Assembly: GCA_026196275.1 (NCBI GenBank)
Contig: JAPHTQ010000034.1
Span: 1 to 64,000, forward strand
Direction: 5' to 3'
Length of the DNA: 64,000 nucleotides
From: Gammaproteobacteria bacterium
Lineage (GTDB): Bacteria > Pseudomonadota > Gammaproteobacteria > Thiohalomonadales > Thiohalomonadaceae
Part shown: piece after piece, positions 56,496-64,000 of the stretch
How positions within the stretch are numbered: the stretch's first letter is position 1
Layout of the letters: every line of letters starts with the position of its first letter
Program-made: the position numbers and the translations under genes
Notes under the pieces: generated by a model
What the model was told of the DNA's origin: nothing
Databases searched by the model: none
Seen by the model: only the letters and a program-made list of their open reading frames with translations

Positions 56496-57074
56496 CTACT
56501 TAAACCACTCGACCGGAAGCATGCCACGGAGCTCATCAAAGATCTGTTTCTGCAGTTCCGGCTTGAGCGCCTGCAGTCTCTGTTCGACGAGTTGGGCGAC
56601 CATCTGTTCGAGGGTCTCGAGAGTGGAATTGGGACTCTCCAGCGCCGCCCTGGCCGCCGCGTAGATCTCCTCGGACTCTGTGGTGGGGCCCCCCGCGGCC
56701 ATGGCCGGTGACTCTATCTCCTCCCCAGCCCCGAATGGCATGTCCTCTACTTCAACCACCTCGTCCAGCAAGGGGATAGCCTCTTCGGCGCTGTTTTGCG
56801 GCAGACTCTCCTCCTCGTTTTCGCCAGCTTTGCTCTGCGTAGCGCCGGCCCGTTGCGCCAGCCAGGTGTCGAGATCGAGACCGGCCTTGTCGGCCTCCTG
56901 TTTGAGCAGCATATACTCCTTGACCGAACGGATATCACTGACGGAGGTGATAGCGGCCGTGCTGTCGATCTCCTCATCCAGCAGCTCCCTGAGGGAGTCG
57001 AGCTCATTGAGCAAGGCGTTTTGCGAAGGGCCCTCCTGCTCGAAAATGTCCCGATGTTGATTATCGCTCATCAT
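56496..57074 (-). CDS. Unknown acidic protein between holC and valS
   Basis: A 192-residue, strongly acidic, mostly helical protein without a recognised domain. The N-terminal part (about 20-70) has LLNELDSLRELLDEEI, and the C-terminal 45 residues (LETLEQMVAQLVEQRLQALK) could form an amphipathic helix pair. Low-complexity Glu/Ala/Pro sequence links them. There is no signal peptide. The start is only three bases from the holC stop, so it is part of a holC-unknown-valS operon. ATG 57071 is an equal alternative start. Confidence 0.8.
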   Translation of the reverse strand: MMSDNQHRDIFEQEGPSQNALLNELDSLRELLDEEIDSTAAITSVSDIRSVKEYMLLKQEADKAGLDLDTWLAQRAGATQSKAGENEEESLPQNSAEEAIPLLDEVVEVEDMPFGAGEEIESPAMAAGGPTTESEEIYAAARAALESPNSTLETLEQMVAQLVEQRLQALKPELQKQIFDELRGMLPVEWFK

Positions 57075-57077
57075 CCG

Positions 57078-57512
57078 TTATCCGTGTTTGATGCTGTGTG
57101 ATTGCAGAGCATAACCCCGATCGCGATAGAAACGGAAACGCTCCCGACCGGCGCGGCGGTTCTCCTCATTATTATCCACCACCTCCGCCACCCGGCGGAA
57201 GCGGCTGAAAAAGAGCGGCAGATCCTGTCCCAGATTAATCAACACCTCATCGTGGTGGCGGGGCTCTTCGCCGTGGCCGATGTGGATCGCGACCTCGTCC
57301 GACGCCGGGTCATCATCCAGCCCGTGGGGTACAAAGCTGCCCTGGCGGAAGGTCCACAGCAGGTCGTCGAGCCGTGCGCTGAGCACCGGGTCGCCGGTGT
57401 GGATATAGACCTGGTGGCCCTGCTGCCACGCCTTCTCCGCCAGACGACAGGCGAAACGCTGCCGTGCATCGGCGGCGGGGTCGTCGAGGATGTAGAAGTC
57501 TACCTGGGTCAT
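57078..57512 (-). CDS. holC: DNA polymerase III chi subunit
   Basis: Clamp-loader accessory subunit that links the complex to SSB. The 144 residues match HolC: MTQVDFYILDDPAADARQRF at the start, CRLAEKAWQQGHQVYIHTGD, the LDDLLWTFRQGSFVPHGL segment, and LINLGQDLPLFFSRFRRVAE. It lies between pepA and valS, the common gammaproteobacterial order. Confidence 0.96.
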   Translation of the reverse strand: MTQVDFYILDDPAADARQRFACRLAEKAWQQGHQVYIHTGDPVLSARLDDLLWTFRQGSFVPHGLDDDPASDEVAIHIGHGEEPRHHDEVLINLGQDLPLFFSRFRRVAEVVDNNEENRRAGRERFRFYRDRGYALQSHSIKHG

Positions 57513-57562
57513 AGTCAGTTTCTGGTTTCAGGGTGATAAAGCGATCTACTCCGACAAACATT

Positions 57563-57592
57563 CTCACCGCAAAGGCGCAGAGGCGCAAAGTT
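57563..57592. repeat. CGCAAAG-type dispersed repeat between pepA and holC
   Basis: Units CGCAAAGGCGCAGAGGCGCAAAG, read here as three imperfect copies, lie directly beside a 23-bp tandem duplication. Confidence 0.7.
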
Positions 57593-57595
57593 GTG

Positions 57596-57641
57596 TGAGT
57601 AGGTACACTTAAAATATCTGAGTAGGTACACTTAAAATATC
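57596..57641. repeat. Perfect 23-bp tandem duplication
   Basis: Two identical copies of a 23-bp unit (57596-57618 and 57619-57641; core GAGTAGGTACACTTAAAATA) end six bases downstream of the pepA stop codon. Confidence 0.95.
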
Positions 57642-57646
57642 AGATA

Positions 57647-59152
57647 TTAATTGCCCTTGGCCTTGTCGATCAGGAACTGGGTCAGCAGCGGCACGGGGCG
57701 ACCGGTGGCGCCTTTCTCGGCGTTGCTCAGCCAGGCGGTACCGGCAATATCCAGGTGGGCCCATTTGTACTCTTTGGTGTAGCGGGCGAGGAAGCTGGCG
57801 GCGGTGATGGTGCCGGCGCCCTTGCCGCCGATGTTGGCCATGTCGGCAAACGGGCTCTTGAGCTGCTCATCGTACTCCTCCCACAGCGGCAGTTGCCAGG
57901 CACGGTCCCCGCTCTTCTGCCCGGCCTCCAGCAGTTTGACGGCCAGCTCGTCGTCGTTGGCCAGCAGGCCGGCGGCGTGGCTGCCCAGGGCGACGATGCA
58001 GGCGCCGGTGAGAGTGGCGATGTCGATCACCAGCGAGGGGTCGAACTTCTTCGAGTAGGTCAGGGCGTCGCAGAGGATCAGCCGTCCCTCGGCATCGGTG
58101 TTGAGGATCTCCACCGTCTGGCCGGACATGGTGGTGACAATGTCGCCCGGCTTGTTGGCATCGCCGTCGGGCAGATTCTCGGAGCTGGGGACCACGCCGA
58201 CCACGTTGATCGGCAGCTCCATTTCGGCGATCGCCTTCATCGTGCCGAAGACGCTGGCGCCGCCGCACATATCGTATTTCATCTCATCCATCGCCGCGGC
58301 AGGCTTGAGCGAGATGCCGCCGGCATCGAAGGTGAGCCCCTTGCCCACCAGCACGATGGGTTTCTGCTTGTTCTTGGCCGTTGTTCCGGTGAACTCCATC
58401 ACAATGAGCTTGGCCGGCTGGCGCGAGCCGCGCGAAACCGAAAGCAGCGCGCCCATGCCCAACTTCTCCATCTGCTTTTCGTCGAGGATGGTGGTCTTGA
58501 TGCTTTTGTGCTGGCGTGCCAGGGCGCGGGCCTGATCCGCCAGATAGCTGGGGGTGCAGATGTTGCCCGGCAGGTTGGAGAGATCCTTGGTCAGATCAAT
58601 ACCATCGTTGATGGCACGGCCCTGAACGATGCCCAGCTTGATCAATGCACCCTCACCGCGGGTGGTGTAGGGGAAGCTGACCTTACGCAGGACGGGCCTC
58701 TCCTCATCCTTCTTCTTGCTCTTCATCTGATCGAAGCGGTAAGCGGCGTGTCCCGCCGCCTCGATGAACTGGCGCACCTTCCAGTCCAGCTCCCGCTCCG
58801 GTACCGGCAGTTCGGCCAGGCTGCAGAGGGCCTCTTTGGCCTTCGTGCCAAGCAGCGCCCTGGCGGCTGCCTGAACGATCTGGCGGTAGCTGCGATCCTT
58901 CAACTCCTTCTCCTTGCCGCAGCCGACCAGCAGCAGACGCTCGCAACTGAGTCCCTGCGGGGCGGTCAGCATCAGGGTCTGGCCGAGGCTGCCGCTCAGA
59001 TCGCCGCCTTTGAGCGCCGTTTTGATGATGCCATCGCTCTCCTCATCGAGCTGTCGGGCACTGGGGGTGAGTTTTTTGCCCTCGTAGATGCCGACAATGA
59101 GACAGCCGGTGCGGGTGCTGTGAACGGGACCGGTGCTGGTATTGAATTCCAT
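57647..59152 (-). CDS. pepA: Leucyl aminopeptidase
   Basis: Cytosolic M17 zinc/manganese aminopeptidase, 501 residues (E. coli PepA has 503). The metal site and active-site residues lie in GKGLTFDAGGISLKPAAAMD near residue 270, DMCGGASVFGTM, and the family signature NTDAEGRLILCDAL near residue 350. In E. coli PepA is also a DNA-binding accessory factor for Xer recombination and carAB control; whether it has that role here is unknown. It is divergent from lptF. Confidence 0.97.
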   Translation of the reverse strand: MEFNTSTGPVHSTRTGCLIVGIYEGKKLTPSARQLDEESDGIIKTALKGGDLSGSLGQTLMLTAPQGLSCERLLLVGCGKEKELKDRSYRQIVQAAARALLGTKAKEALCSLAELPVPERELDWKVRQFIEAAGHAAYRFDQMKSKKKDEERPVLRKVSFPYTTRGEGALIKLGIVQGRAINDGIDLTKDLSNLPGNICTPSYLADQARALARQHKSIKTTILDEKQMEKLGMGALLSVSRGSRQPAKLIVMEFTGTTAKNKQKPIVLVGKGLTFDAGGISLKPAAAMDEMKYDMCGGASVFGTMKAIAEMELPINVVGVVPSSENLPDGDANKPGDIVTTMSGQTVEILNTDAEGRLILCDALTYSKKFDPSLVIDIATLTGACIVALGSHAAGLLANDDELAVKLLEAGQKSGDRAWQLPLWEEYDEQLKSPFADMANIGGKGAGTITAASFLARYTKEYKWAHLDIAGTAWLSNAEKGATGRPVPLLTQFLIDKAKGN

Positions 59153-59282
59153 TATGACTCCTGCATTGGGTGGTTTTGTTGGCCTTGCCTATAGCGTAAA
59201 CTTTAGCAGCACCAATTTCTATCAATCACGGCGACCGCTTCCCCACTATGAACCGGACAGTATGTAAGGGAATACCTCACCC

Positions 59283-60362
59283 ATGATTATTCGCCGCTAT
59301 CTCCTGCGCGAGGTGACCCTGAATTTTCTCGGGGTTGCCCTGCTGCTCAGCGTGATGGTTTTCAGCACCACCCTCATCCGCCTGCTCAACGATATCCTGG
59401 AGGGGCGCTATCCGACCGATATTCTTTTGATGCTGTTTGCCCTCAAGGGCGTGGGTAATCTGGTGTTCATTCTGCCCCTGGCCTTTTTCCTTGCGGTGAT
59501 GCTGGCCTTCGGCCGGCTCTATCGGGACAGTGAAATGGTGGTGCTGGGAGCCTGTGGGGTACGGCCCGGGCAGTTGCTCCGCATGGTCGCCATGCTGGGG
59601 ACCGGGATTGCCCTGCTGGTGGGGGTGCTGTCACTCTACTTTGCCCCATGGGTCGACCGCTATGCCGAGTCGCTGGTAGCGGAGGCGAGTGCGCGTACCG
59701 AAATCGAGGGGGTCATTCCCGGCCAGTTCAATGTGACTGGCGAGGGCGGACCGGTGATCTACGCAGAGAGTTTTGATGGGGAGGAAAGACGGCTGAAGGG
59801 ACTCTTTGTTAACTATAGTGAAGGCAAGCTTCAGTATCAGTTGACGGCAGAGCAGGCCTACGAGCAGATAGACAGGAAAAGCGGTCGTCGTTACCTGGTC
59901 CTGATGGACGGTTATCGTTATGAAGGAACCCCAGGGATGAAGGGGTACCGCATCATGCACTTCAGGGAGCATGGCCTGCTTATCCAGGATCAGGTGCCGG
60001 CCGACGCCACTCCACCAAGGGATGCCTATTCCACGGGGCAGCTCCTGGCGTCCTCCAGTCCGGCGGACATGGCGGAGCTGCAATGGCGTCTGGCATTGCC
60101 TGTCGGTACCCTGCTGCTGGGGTTGTTGGCTGTGCCGCTGAGTAAGACCTCGCCGCGGCGCGGGCGTTTTGGCGGTCTGGCGCTGGGCTTCATGATCTAT
60201 CTTATCTACAACAACCTGTTGCTGGTCGCCAAGTCCTCACTCTCCAGAGGAGAGGTATCTGCCTATATTGGTATGTGGTGGGTACAGGTGTTGCTGTTGG
60301 CTTTGTTGTGGTTGTTGTACTGGCGCGGCAATCGCATGCGTGGCCCGGCGAGGGCGTCATGA
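59283..60362 (+). CDS. lptF: LPS export permease LptF
   Basis: Inner-membrane subunit of the LptB2FG complex that extracts lipopolysaccharide for transport to the outer membrane. The 359 residues have six membrane helices around a periplasmic beta-jellyroll domain (about 130-260). The start MIIRRYLLREVTLNFLGVAL is typical. The ATG of lptG overlaps its stop (ATGA), so the two are translated together. It is divergent from pepA, the usual arrangement. Confidence 0.96.
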   Translation: MIIRRYLLREVTLNFLGVALLLSVMVFSTTLIRLLNDILEGRYPTDILLMLFALKGVGNLVFILPLAFFLAVMLAFGRLYRDSEMVVLGACGVRPGQLLRMVAMLGTGIALLVGVLSLYFAPWVDRYAESLVAEASARTEIEGVIPGQFNVTGEGGPVIYAESFDGEERRLKGLFVNYSEGKLQYQLTAEQAYEQIDRKSGRRYLVLMDGYRYEGTPGMKGYRIMHFREHGLLIQDQVPADATPPRDAYSTGQLLASSSPADMAELQWRLALPVGTLLLGLLAVPLSKTSPRRGRFGGLALGFMIYLIYNNLLLVAKSSLSRGEVSAYIGMWWVQVLLLALLWLLYWRGNRMRGPARAS

Positions 60363-61420
60363 GACTGCTTGATCGTTACATTATACGGACTGTCATCGGC
60401 CATACCCTGGTGGTGTTTGCCGTGCTGCTCGGACTCTATTTTTTCAGCACCCTGATCCGGGAGATGGGCTATGTGGGGAAAGGAAGCTACAGCAACCAGG
60501 ATGCGGTAATTATCAGCATCATGCTGCTGCCGCGCCAGGCCTATGAGCTGTTTCCCATGGTGGCACTGCTTGGCAGTATGCTGGGGCTGGGTACCCTTGC
60601 CGGCAACAGCGAGTTGACAGTGATGCGCGCTGCCGGCATTTCGGTAAACCGTATGACCGTTTCGGTACTCAAAGCGGGATTGGTGATGATCGCCGTGGTG
60701 ATTGCCATGGGGGAGGGGGTGGCGCCGCAGCTGGAAAAGGAGGCCTATACCCTGCGGCTCAAGGCGATGGTTCGCGGGGTCAGTCTTAATACGGGAGAAA
60801 GCCTGTGGGCCAAGGATGGTGACAGTTTTATCTCTATCCGTCGGCTCAATCCCGACGGGGATGCCCGCGGGGTGGTCTATTACCGGATGGAGGGGCAGCG
60901 TCTGCTGGAGATCGCCACGGCGGCCAGGGCGCAGTACCGGACCGGGGAGTGGCATCTTTCCGGTGTGGAGCGAACCCTGTTTGAGAAAGATGGGGTGAGT
61001 GTAAAGCGGGTCGACAGCCTGGCGTGGCCGAGCCGCCTGGCGCCGGAGATGATTAATCTCGCCAGCATGAAACCGGAGAATCTATCGATCGTGGAGTTGT
61101 ATGAGCTGGTCGGCTTTATGCGGGAGAACGGACTGGCCACGCAGCGTTATGAGGTGGCGATGTGGATCCGCATCATCACACCGATCAGCACCGGCGGCAT
61201 GCTCCTGCTCGCACTCCCCTTTGTCTTTGGCTCCCTGCGTTCGGTCGGCGTGGGGGCCAGGGTCATGGTGGGGTCCATGATCGGTATCGTCTTCTATCTG
61301 CTCAACAATGTTTTTTCGCGCATGGGGCTGCTCTACGATATAGCACCCGTGGTCAGTGCAGCAGTGCCGGGGGTACTGGTATTTATATTGTGGTTTGTCA
61401 TGATGCGTCGTGTACGATGA
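60359..61420 (+). CDS. lptG: LPS export permease LptG
   Basis: Partner of LptF, 353 residues, with the same six-helix and jellyroll layout. The start MRLLDRYIIRTVIGHTLVVF was chosen because it matches family N-termini and overlaps lptF by four bases; a longer open frame upstream lies inside lptF. The region YSNQDAVIISIMLLPRQAYE and the C-terminal helices (LPFVFGSLRSVGVGARVMVG) are typical. Confidence 0.96.
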   Translation: MRLLDRYIIRTVIGHTLVVFAVLLGLYFFSTLIREMGYVGKGSYSNQDAVIISIMLLPRQAYELFPMVALLGSMLGLGTLAGNSELTVMRAAGISVNRMTVSVLKAGLVMIAVVIAMGEGVAPQLEKEAYTLRLKAMVRGVSLNTGESLWAKDGDSFISIRRLNPDGDARGVVYYRMEGQRLLEIATAARAQYRTGEWHLSGVERTLFEKDGVSVKRVDSLAWPSRLAPEMINLASMKPENLSIVELYELVGFMRENGLATQRYEVAMWIRIITPISTGGMLLLALPFVFGSLRSVGVGARVMVGSMIGIVFYLLNNVFSRMGLLYDIAPVVSAAVPGVLVFILWFVMMRRVR

Positions 61421-61495
61421 CATCGTGGGTTATTTCCAACCGGGAACTTCCCCTGCACCGACCTGTCGTCTACAGTCATTAACAGCCAAAAATGG

Positions 61496-62194
61496 ATGGG
61501 GATTGCCGTGCTGCGTTTAATTTCTCTGATTACTTTGTTGCTCTCAATGGCATCGCTGCAGGCAGCGGTGGCGATCGAGCCCTATTCGGCTGATTACACC
61601 GTCCAGTACAACGGTTTCAAGGTCGGTGAGATGAGTCAGCGTCTGGAGCGGCGGGATGATGGCAGCTATCTGATGGAAACCGTCGCCTATGCCACCGGCA
61701 TTGCCGCCTGGTTTACCAAGGACCGGGTGATTGAACGCAGTATATGGCGCTACCACGACGGGGCCATCCGCCCCATCAGCTACCACTACCACTATGCCGG
61801 CGGGCGTAAGAAGGAGCTGGAGGAGAAGCTCGATTTTGACTGGGATGCGATGAAGATATCGACACTCTATAAGGGCAGGAGCAAGCAACTGCCCCTCAGC
61901 CCGGGAGTCTACGACAAGCAGCTCTATCAGCTGGTGCTGCGTCACGAGCTGGCCAATGGCCTCAGGGAGTTCAACTACACTGTCGCCGATCGCGGCAAAC
62001 TGAGGGAGTACCACTTTGAGCTGGTTGGTCAGGAGGAGGTGGAGACCCCGTTCGGCAAGATGGCGGCGGTCAAGCTGAAAAAGGAGGATACCGACCTGTG
62101 GCTGCTCAGGGCCTATGATTACCTGGTGGCAAGGCTGGAGAAAAGCGACGACGGTGACCATGTGGTCAGCCACATCACCGCCAAGTCGCCTTGA
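61496..62194 (+). CDS. DUF3108 periplasmic protein
   Basis: A 232-residue protein with a signal peptide (LRLISLITLLLSMASLQAAV) followed by the DUF3108 domain: YSADYTVQYNGFKVGEMSQR near residue 30, RSIWRYHDGAIRPISYHYHY, and VETPFGKMAAVKLKK toward the end. The domain is beta-rich and periplasmic; its function is unknown. GTG at 61508 is an alternative start. It follows lptG by about 75 bases and may be co-transcribed. Confidence 0.9.
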   Translation: MGIAVLRLISLITLLLSMASLQAAVAIEPYSADYTVQYNGFKVGEMSQRLERRDDGSYLMETVAYATGIAAWFTKDRVIERSIWRYHDGAIRPISYHYHYAGGRKKELEEKLDFDWDAMKISTLYKGRSKQLPLSPGVYDKQLYQLVLRHELANGLREFNYTVADRGKLREYHFELVGQEEVETPFGKMAAVKLKKEDTDLWLLRAYDYLVARLEKSDDGDHVVSHITAKSP

Positions 62195-62269
62195 TTCCCA
62201 TGAGTGGCTCTTGCCAAGACCACGATCGCCGGGGGAAGATTGGTAATACCTTGGCGAGAATTTGAAAAA

Positions 62270-62362
62270 GTCTGTTGGTAACCCCCTCTCATAGGCTGGT
62301 CTTTAAGCGGATTAGCTCCCTCTCCCTCCGGGAAAGGGGACCCTTCGTTTATCGACTTGAAC
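62270..62362. repeat. Intergenic repeats between the DUF3108 and RDD genes
   Basis: Contains CCCTCTCCCTCCGGGAAAGGG, related to the palindrome inside valS, and a single AAGGTTC-type heptamer (complement) near 62352-62365. Confidence 0.5.
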
Positions 62363-62390
62363 CTTAAGAACTAACCTATGAACCCCCGCT

Positions 62391-62837
62391 TTAACCGTCC
62401 CTGCGCTGTTTGGGGGTGACTACCAGCTCGCTCATCGAGTAGCGGTCATGCCAGGTCAGCTTCTCCTTGTCGATGAGTGACCAGAGGAAGCCCAGACCGA
62501 AGGCCAGCCAGGAGAAGATGGCGACGATAAAGCGCAGCATCAGCTGCCACAGGGTGAGCGGACCGGGGTTGCGGTTCTGCAATTTTATCCGCCAGGCGCG
62601 CATCCCCAGGGTCTGTCCACCGTGACTCCAGAACCAGGCGAAGAAGGCGAAGGCCACCAGCAGCAGGAAGAGGGTGAGCAGCGGGTCCTGGCCTGCAGTT
62701 GCCTCGCCGCCGCTCGGGATTAACCACAGGGCACTGGCGATGAACAGCACCGCCAGCAGCAGCAGGCTGTCGTAGAGGATGGCGGCAAGGCGGCGCAGCA
62801 GGCCGCAGCGGGGGAGTGGGGTGTTATCCTGGCTCAT
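62391..62837 (-). CDS. RDD-family membrane protein
   Basis: A 148-residue membrane protein with three to four helices. The RDD features are LRRLAAILYDSLLLLAVLFI (Arg then Asp), GGQTLGMRAWRIKL, and the terminal WHDRYSMSELV motif. The family is poorly characterised; some members are implicated in ion transport. It converges on the DUF3108 gene and is divergent from purL. Confidence 0.93.
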   Translation of the reverse strand: MSQDNTPLPRCGLLRRLAAILYDSLLLLAVLFIASALWLIPSGGEATAGQDPLLTLFLLLVAFAFFAWFWSHGGQTLGMRAWRIKLQNRNPGPLTLWQLMLRFIVAIFSWLAFGLGFLWSLIDKEKLTWHDRYSMSELVVTPKQRRDG

Positions 62838-62943
62838 AACTGTGTACTGATGATTGTATGGCGGCGCAGTATACCATCCGCAATGCCACAGCGTGGGATG
62901 TTCGCCTTGTGTAGGATTTTAGTCCGCCCTGGACAAACAATGT

Positions 62944-62961
62944 GTCGGGCTGAAGCCTGAC
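62944..62961. repeat. Second copy of GTCGGRCTGAAGCCYGAC
   Basis: Same short palindrome as at 10206-10223, with two base differences, about 95 bases before purL. Confidence 0.6.
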
Positions 62962-63055
62962 CTGCTTTCCATGTTACCGGTTTTCTTTATGTCCCGTGCC
63001 GCATCCAGTATTATTGCGCTTCTGTTCACCAACCGATCGATAAGGCTCTATCCCC

Positions 63056-64000
63056 ATGCTGATCCTGCGCGGAAGCCCGGCCCTCTCCCCGTTTCGTCTC
63101 GAAAAACTGACTCACGCCCTGCGCGAACAGATCCCGGACCTTGCCCACCTCTACGCTGAGTACCTCCACTTTGCCGATGTGGAGCGGACACTGGATGAGA
63201 GCGAACAGGCCACCCTGGAGCGGTTGCTGACCTACGGTCCCGCGGCGCAGAGCGAGGAGCCGCAGGGGCAGCTGCTGCTGGTCATTCCGCGTATCGGCAC
63301 CTTCTCGCCCTGGGCCTCCAAGGCGACCGATATCGCCCACAACTGCGGCCTGCAGAAGATTCACCGCCTTGAGCGCGGTACCGCCTACTACCTGCGTCGC
63401 GGCGATGGCGAGTTAAGCGAACATGAACTGAAGCTGGCCGCCGCCCTGCTGCACGACCGCATGATCGAGCAGGTGCTGGAGAGTACCGGGGAGGCCGAAG
63501 GCTTGTTCCTCACCCAGGAGCCGGCGCCGATGCGTCAGGTGGATATCCTCGGCGGCGGCAAGGGGGAGCTGGAGCGGGCCAACGGGGAGTGGGGGCTGGC
63601 GCTGGCCGATGATGAGATCGACTATCTGGTGGAGAACTTCACCGCGCTGGGACGTAACCCCTCGGATGCCGAGTTGATGATGTTCGCCCAGGCCAACTCC
63701 GAACACTGCCGCCACAAGATCTTCAACGCCGACTGGATCATAGACGGTCAGGAGCAGGAGAAGTCCCTCTTTGCCATGATCCGCAACACCCACCAGAAGA
63801 ACCCCGGCCGGACCCTGTCGGCCTACAAGGACAACTCGGCGGTGATTGAAGGCTACCAGGCAGGCCGTTTCTTCCCCGTGCCCGACTCGGCCGAGTACCG
63901 CTATCACAAGGAGCCGATGGCGATCCTGATGAAGGTGGAGACCCACAATCATCCCACCGCCATCGCCCCGTTCCCCGGCGCCGCCACCGGCTCCGGCGGC
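63056..64000 (+). CDS. purL: Phosphoribosylformylglycinamidine synthase (N-terminal part, truncated by window end)
   Basis: Large purine-synthesis enzyme that aminates FGAR with glutamine and ATP. The first 315 codons are present with no stop before the window end; the full protein should be about 1290 residues. The start is [20 protein letters not shown]. Recognisable parts are [33 protein letters not shown], and [20 protein letters not shown], followed by [20 protein letters not shown] at the edge. These are diagnostic of the long gammaproteobacterial PurL. Confidence 0.97.
   Translation, partial: MLILRGSPALSPFRLEKLTHALREQIPDLAHLYAEYLHFADVERTLDESEQATLERLLTYGPAAQSEEPQGQLLLVIPRIGTFSPWASKATDIAHNCGLQKIHRLERGTAYYLRRGDGELSEHELKLAAALLHDRMIEQVLESTGEAEGLFLTQEPAPMRQVDILGGGKGELERANGEWGLALADDEIDYLVENFTALGRNPSDAELMMFAQANSEHCRHKIFNADWIIDGQEQEKSLFAMIRNTHQKNPGRTLSAYKDNSAVIEGYQAGRFFPVPDSAEYRYHKEPMAILMKVETHNHPTAIAPFPGAATGSGG

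Noticed and set aside
54710..56503. 597-codon open frame opposite valS
   Set aside because: It is the antisense shadow of a GC-rich conserved gene; the translation is low-complexity Val/Asp/Gly-rich and shows no domain.
57755..59194. 479-codon open frame opposite pepA
   Set aside because: Antisense shadow of pepA without recognisable protein features.

Overview
The window looks like the chromosome of a GC-rich, autotrophic gammaproteobacterium, probably a sulfur oxidiser or a relative within or near the Chromatiales. The basis is a form I RuBisCO cluster of the cbbLS-cbbQ-cbbO type with a divergent cbbR, the ilvBNC-pssA-leuA gene order, and gammaproteobacterial housekeeping blocks (lptFG / pepA-holC-valS, purEK, tcdA-ybgA). 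The genus is not determined. No rRNA, tRNA or CRISPR array was seen.

Layout. 1-2.7 kb: proS and a small secreted DUF4124 protein, flanked by heptamer repeats. 2.9-10.2 kb: branched-chain amino acid and phospholipid genes (ilvB, ilvN, ilvC, pssA, leuA), then a family 4 uracil-DNA glycosylase and rimI. 10.3-14.9 kb: a PAS-GGDEF-EAL membrane protein and prfC. 15-16.4 kb: a TnpB-only IS200/IS605-type element inside a repeat-rich gap. 16.5-24 kb: an ABC-2 exporter, a DUF898 / M48 peptidase pair, and a large M16 peptidase. 24-30.2 kb: an RND efflux operon followed by its likely TetR repressor and an LpxR-like lipid A deacylase. 30.2-40.7 kb: the Calvin-cycle cluster. 40.7-52.9 kb: tatD, purE-purK, an MFS transporter, the DUF2339/DUF3999 pair, tcdA, ybgA, an rsuA-like gene, yaiL and a small hypothetical gene. 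53.4-64 kb: valS, an unknown gene, holC, pepA, lptF-lptG, a DUF3108 protein, an RDD protein, and the start of purL, which runs off the window.

The Calvin-cycle cluster is the most interesting functional unit. After cbbL-cbbS come a 103-residue unknown protein, cbbQ and cbbO (the RuBisCO activase pair), a 173-residue unknown protein, a 542-residue unknown protein whose C-terminal half resembles a domain of phage polyvalent proteins, and a class II aldolase fused to a Dabb-like domain. The three unknown proteins are candidates for undescribed RuBisCO-associated factors.

The second theme is a dense load of small palindromic repeats. Several are translated in frame inside essential or conserved genes (three in valS, one in the uracil-DNA glycosylase). 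Another, a TA-flanked MITE, sits exactly on the cbbO stop codon, and a further palindrome separates cbbL from cbbS. This resembles the protein-coding palindromic elements known from Rickettsia. It is the clearest candidate here for something not fully described.
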